Below are positions 59,116 to 64,000 of a DNA stretch of 64,000 nucleotides, in pieces. Numbering within the stretch: the first letter of the stretch is position 1; every line of letters begins with the position of its first letter. The position numbers were made by a program, and so were the translations under genes. Below the pieces are notes generated by a model that saw only the letters and a program-made list of their open reading frames with translations, made no database searches and was not told the DNA's origin. Origin of the DNA: Rhipicephalus microplus (lineage: Eukaryota; Arthropoda; Arachnida; Ixodida; Ixodidae); assembly GCF_043290135.1 (NCBI RefSeq), contig NC_134707.1, forward strand, positions 66,765,906 to 66,829,905, given 5' to 3'.

Positions 59116-61395
59116 CCTTTTTTGTTACATTTGCATTGTCCCATCTAGTGCATGAATCAATGACACATGGCCTTGCTATAGCAAAGATGCCTATGTGGTG
59201 TTGGATTGAACAGTGCATTGTACTTCATTTAGTTAATTACAGACTGATCAGTCTTGCAATAAGTGCTTCCTGTCTATCACCACACATGTTCAATTGAAAA
59301 GTTTGTGCTTGGCTCTTAGTATGCTGGTATATAGCTTGTGTCTTGGACTACTCAAAATGAATGTTATTTTGCTGCTGTTTATGGTAATGAATTTATCCAA
59401 CATGAAAATATCTTGCCTTGTGAACTTTGTCGGACGTGCCTTTCTTTTTCTTTCCTATGCAGGCATTGTATGTGAGGGAGGCAGTAACAGAGAGGTGATA
59501 GCTTGAGCTTCGGAAGAATAAATGCTGGCAGTGAGGCAATTACGCATCAAACATCCCAGCCATTTTGCCAACCGTCCTAAATGTGTTTTGAAAAAAAACT
59601 ATTGTGCTCGTTTACTGTATTGAAATTAGCAAAATGCTAAAATATATCGCAGAGAACAAAATATTAGGCCACGTTGGTGCCTTCTGGACTTCTCTGGATG
59701 TTGTCTGGGTGTTGTTTGTAAAAAGTAAAAAGTGTTTCAAAAATACTGCCTCTTCTACACCAAATTCGGTCTAGGTATTAAGTAAAGGTGATTGTGTGTA
59801 GTGCATGAAGCTCAGTAATATTAGTGCAATTTTTTCGCCACATCAAAAGCAAGGAAGCAGTTCTCTTTATATGGCAAGTTATATGATTACACTTTGTCTT
59901 AAAGTAGAAATGAATCTTTGAAGTTTTCTTATGATGGCTGTTTTCTGCATTTGATATACGACAGCTTCCGTTCCGAAGTTCCCCATGGCTCTCAATAGGA
60001 GACTTCAAAAATCATTTTCCTCATTTAAACAAAAATTGTAATGATAACACTTGCCATATAACAAGAACTGTTTATTTGCTTTCAACTTACACATAAAAGT
60101 AATTTTCAATTAGACAAACACACAGCTCAAGTTGCATCTCAATGTGGACAAAAACGATTATATAGTGTTATTTGTAATCTGGACCTAACATTATTTTTTT
60201 GTGAAATATAACTTCTGTGCAGTGAGTATTTGTGGCTCAAATATTCATACAAAGTGCAGTATTGCCATACAAGAAATGCAAACGATAAACAGTTTGGCTG
60301 AATTCTTCAAAGCCTATGTAGTGGAAAAATTGCACTAATGTTACTCGGCTTCAAATACTTTAGGAAGCACCTTTACTTGTAGATCAAATTTGATATGGCA
60401 AAAAAAAGCGGTACTTTAAAATTTTTCTCACATATAACACCCGCACGACATTCTGCGAAATTCTGAAGGTACCCACGTGACCACTACTTTTTTCTCTTCA
60501 AAACATTTCTGCAAATAACTATTTTCAGAAGAGTAAATTACCATCATTTTTTAAACTATACAACTGTGATGGTCGCCAGGCAGTAAGGTTTGTATGTTTG
60601 GTGTAGAATAGCCCAGTGCGAAAAAGAACAAAAGTCTGAGCATCCTTTGATGCTCGGGCAATTTCGAAAGCATTTGTTTGTTAGCAGCAATTCAGTTAAG
60701 CCCTTGTCTTTATGCTTAGGCCCAGAAACAAAACACAAGCAACCAAAGTAGTCCTAAGAGTCATGCAGTCTCGCTGTTCCAAGGCTTGTGGAGTCTAATT
60801 TAGTGCAAGCTTCACCATTGTTTAAAATTTCGAATTCAACCAACAGATTTTGGAGGCACAGTGCATTTTCAGCTAACTTGTTTCTTACCAGTTACTTAGA
60901 TAGAAAGCGGAAAGTTGAGGTAAAAATACCAATTTAAAGGCATTGTAGGTAAAAAGAAAAAGGACTGCTTACTTTTTTTGTGTGGTGCTTTGCCTGAACG
61001 CTGTGCTTTTTGTGGTATAGTTCCTTGTCTAGTGAACATAGGCCTTAAAAACTAACATTAGCCATGTTGAGGTCGATTTCTTGGTTATAGTCATAGTAGC
61101 CATATTAAAAAGATATGGCTTCAAACTTGATTGTTCTTTTGAAGATTTTTTCTTGCATAATGATATTTCAGAGTCTTAGTCAATTTTGTTATAAGAAAAC
61201 GTGATGTCATAATAGGGTCACTTTTTGTAGAGTCGTTCAGTTCTACCTTGCCTTTCACATTCCTAATAGAGCAGTTATTTTCAATATCGGTATTTAAAAT
61301 GGAATGAGCATGCTGTATGTAGTAAGGTGTAAGCACTTACAGATAGCACATGCACCCAACTTTTCTGTTGGCAGTTTATTTCGGTTATTCTTGAT
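59116..61395. other. Non-coding stretch
   Basis: A pyrimidine-rich acceptor (TTTCTTTCCTATGCAG, 59461) is followed within 60 bases by AATAAA (59518), so a terminal exon is possible. Otherwise nothing can be supported. Confidence 0.35.
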
Positions 61396-61590
61396 TTATA
61401 TGTGGGGTTTCACGTCCGAAAACCACGATATGATTATGAGAGACGCCGTAGTGGAGGGCACTGGAAACTTCGACCACTTGGGGTTCTTTAACGTTCACCC
61501 AAATCTGAGCACACGTGCCTACAGCATTTCTGCCTCCATGGGAAATGTAGCCGGGATTTGATACTGCGACCTGCGGGTCAGCAGCCGAAT
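61396..61590 (-). mobile_element. SINE family 2, head-truncated
   Basis: Matches 18001-18245 in the same orientation: TATGATTATGAGAGACGCCG, GTAGTGGAGGGC, GGGGTTCTTTAACGT and GACCTGCGGGTCAGCAGCCG on the plus strand. The outer part of the tRNA head is missing. Confidence 0.85.
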
Positions 61591-62140
61591 TTCTGTTACT
61601 CTTGCTCCCCTATATGTGTGCAGTTCGGTTATAGTTATCTGGCTTGCACAGATTTTTAATGGCACCTGCCTGGTCCTGCTTGCTTTCATGGTGATTTTAA
61701 CCTTCATAAGTTGCATAGGTTTAACTCTCAAAATTGTTCAAGATGCCAATTTTGTGCACAAACTGTAGAGTATAAAGGCAGCAGATGTACATGCACACAC
61801 TATTAAATGTACATTGAGAGCTTTCACGTGCAGTTTCTAAAGTTTAATTGTGCAGGAAGCATTTAAATCATAATTTCATAAGGACATATTAATCGATTAT
61901 CTCTACCATTGAAAATCGTGACAACTTAGTTATTTTCACTGTGATAAGCATGCTGTTTTCTTTGATGTGGCAGAACTAATTTATACACTCATTCCTTCTA
62001 TTATTCACATATGCATAACATGAAGGATTGTGTGCCTTAAATTTTCAGTTTCATTCTGTGTGTTATATTTCTTGTGCATGTGAACTAATGTGCTAACATG
62101 TGTCTCTGACATTATTTGTGCCAATTATTTTCATTTACAG

Positions 62141-62465
62141 GTGCCTATGAAGGACACATAAGTTCTATGGCAGTGACCTTCCAAATTTACAGTGGTGCCG
62201 GAGCCTCAAGCAGCATTTCGCCGATCTCCACAAGGCGTTCATGAGACAAACACAGCGCCACACTTTCACAGTGCTATGATTATTATTTATGTTTAAACAT
62301 TTCGTTCTAAAATTGCTGTTACATTGTGTTTTGTGCCACCATCCTGTGGTTTAGGTGGAGCTCGTGAAATTACGGTGTAGTCACCTCATTTGTGTTCTAT
62401 CAACACTGCAATGTCACTATTCACAGCTGGAGCATACAGACAAATAAAAAAATATATTGATTGTA
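62141..62465 (+). other. Candidate terminal exon of a host transcript
   Basis: A long pyrimidine tract ends in TTTACAG at 62140, and an AATAAA lies at 62442-62447. The stretch between has mixed composition with only a short open frame to a TGA at about 62242. Such a site pair fits a last exon that is mostly 3'UTR, possibly of a + strand transcript starting near 51.3 kb. This is inference from signals only. Confidence 0.35.
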
Positions 62466-62925
62466 GCAGGGCTGGTGTGTATAATAATGCTTCTCTATTG
62501 ATAATAACTTTATAAGTTCTTTAGGTTTTGCATAGAACACTGCATTAATGTGTTGCAATGTAACCACCATTTATGATCACTAGGAGGTTAATTTAGTAGT
62601 TTTGTAATGTATTTTATTTGAAAGGTAATTTTGCTTCCGCATCACGACAATTAGAAAGACGCCGATGATTCAATCCCTCATTAAGTAGCTTCTTAACACA
62701 TTTGTTTCTTTCAAGCCTTTGTTTACTCATCAAGGCTGTTTCAGATAGCAAACATATTTCACCTTCATGCAACATATTAAGAATGAAATATTCATATATA
62801 TTTCTACACAGTACTTGCTTTTGCAAACAACGTGAATGGCCGATTGCTTTTACTCGAGATCTAGGATGTCCATTTGATCTTTGCAAGATGCAGCAGATAC
62901 CTGCATGGTTTCTGCATTATGCTGA

Positions 62926-63130
62926 TTTCCGTAAGCTGCTTATAGGGTAATTTAGCATAATATGGCACTTTCCGTAAGCTGCGGATGTCCGCATCTTTCT
63001 GCACGATATGGCGCTTTCCGTAAGCTGTGGATGTCCGCATCTTTTCGCATGATATGGCGCTTTCCGTAAGCTGCGGATGTTCGCATCTTTCCGCATGATG
63101 CGGCTTTCCGTAGTCCAATATTTGCGTATG
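62926..63130. repeat. 46-bp tandem repeat, about 4-5 units
   Basis: TTTCCGTAAGCTG recurs at 62926, 62969, 63015, 63061 and, shortened, 63105, with intervals of 43, 46, 46 and 44. Each unit is itself two GGAAAG-type half units on the minus strand (TACGGAAAGCGCCATATC, GCGAAAAGATGCGGACATC). It lies beside the leader shared with 48331 and the 3' end of the LINE fragment. Confidence 0.92.
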
Positions 63131-63165
63131 TACGGATCCGTATATGTGGAACGTTTCAGTAGGGA

Positions 63166-64000
63166 TTGTACTGGACGAGAATGTGGAGAACTGTAAGGGG
63201 TTCTCCACATCTCTCACACAATGGTGGAGCACCGGTGGACAGAAGATAATATTGTCTAGAATATGTACGTCCTGCGGCAGACATCCGATGGGAGCCATCA
63301 GCCGATATTGGAGTGACACACCGGTTTCCCCAGAAAGGCCTCTCACACGAAGTGAATAGGGTTTTCACAAAGATGGTTGGTTTACAAACAGAACAGAAGT
63401 AGACATGTCATCAAATGTGAAATGTGAAGGGTAGTCCTTGCCTGCCTTCACTTTGAGGTAATATGCTAAAGACATGTAGCATCTCTGTAGGTGGAGGGAC
63501 CATTCGTTTGATTCTACGTACAGGCTTTCAATGGGGCTGGTGCGAAAGGCATCCGTAGAGAGGTGAATGCCTAGGTTGTGAATGAAGTCAAGCATCTTTA
63601 GGGTGGCAGGTTTCGCTGACTGATAGGTTATTGCTTCATATTCCAACGAGTGCGTACGAGAATCCTATTTAAGTTCATGAGAAACTTCTTGTAACTTCCC
63701 CATGTAGAGCGTGATAACACTTTTAGAACATCCGTGGCTATGATGCACTTGTTTTTTAGATATCTACTTAATGTGTGGTATGAAGGTCAACTTGTTGTAC
63801 AGTATTAGGCCTAAGAATTTAAGCTCGGTTTTGACAGACAGACGTTGCCCTTTCAGTTGGATATCAGGTCCTGAGTGCTTCCCTCTCTTTCGGGAGAACA
63901 AGACACACCTGCTTTTTTGTGGGTTCAGTCGGCATCCGCTTTTCTCTGCCCATTTGGAGACCTTGCTTAAACCTAGCTGAACCTGCCGCTCACATATTGC
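63166..64000 (-). mobile_element. I-type LINE fragment, internally deleted, runs off the window
   Basis: From the window edge on the minus strand the RT thumb reads ICERQVQLGLSK, KSRCVLFSRKRG, LKFLGLILYNKLTFIPHIKY and FRTSPIESLYVESNEWSLHL, closely related to the ORF2 at 37.3-38.1 kb. After about 63370 it passes straight to the last part of ORF2 (YYLLSTGAPPLCERCGEPL), so nearly all of the RNase H domain is missing. Frames are broken in several places. Confidence 0.85.

Overview
This window is eukaryotic and reads like the genome of a hard tick (Ixodidae, probably metastriate). The coding potential is fragmentary and AT-rich, with splice sites, TATA and AATAAA signals, and many decayed retroelements. 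The one host gene that can be read exon by exon resembles the tick salivary histamine-binding lipocalins. Species and genus cannot be fixed from the sequence alone.

Layout. 1-10666 is mostly non-coding, with a short CR1/L2-like LINE 3' end (about 5095-5510) and a foldback at 5.7 kb. 10667-15930 is a complete but dead Ty3/gypsy LTR retrotransposon on the + strand. 16.5-19.1 kb holds a palindrome, tRNA-derived SINEs and an inverted duplicate. 19150-35090 (minus strand) is a five-exon lipocalin gene or pseudogene with a TATA box, signal-peptide exon, phase-matched splice sites and poly(A) signal. It carries two tandem stop codons and one frameshift, and its terminal exon lies in an 845-bp tandem duplication. 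Its 10-kb intron 2 contains a Penelope-like element with inverted terminal repeats and a hammerhead-ribozyme-like motif, a gag-only retrotransposon with 85-bp LTRs, and SINE and simple-repeat debris.

35757-about 41720 is a nearly full-length I-clade LINE (ORF1 zinc knuckles; ORF2 endonuclease, RT and RNase H), minus strand, starting about 0.7 kb upstream of the lipocalin promoter. 41999-44540 is an RTE-like LINE on the minus strand with a tRNA-Ala-like segment directly at its 5' side. 45.4-46.3 kb holds a pair of 280-bp direct repeats. 46.6-47.25 kb is a CR1/L2-like RT relic. 48.3-48.7 kb is a quasi-periodic GGAAA repeat. 50-62 kb is largely gene-poor, with two SINEs, a foldback and a few possible untranslated or terminal exons. 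62.9-64.0 kb contains a 46-bp tandem repeat beside an internally deleted I-type LINE that runs off the window.

No prokaryotic-style operon, CRISPR array, rRNA or convincing functional tRNA gene is present. The best leads are the broken lipocalin gene with its duplicated terminal exon, the Penelope element with its ribozyme motif, the gag-only LTR element with an adjacent inverted LTR, and the GGAAA-periodic repeat that shares a leader sequence at two distant sites.
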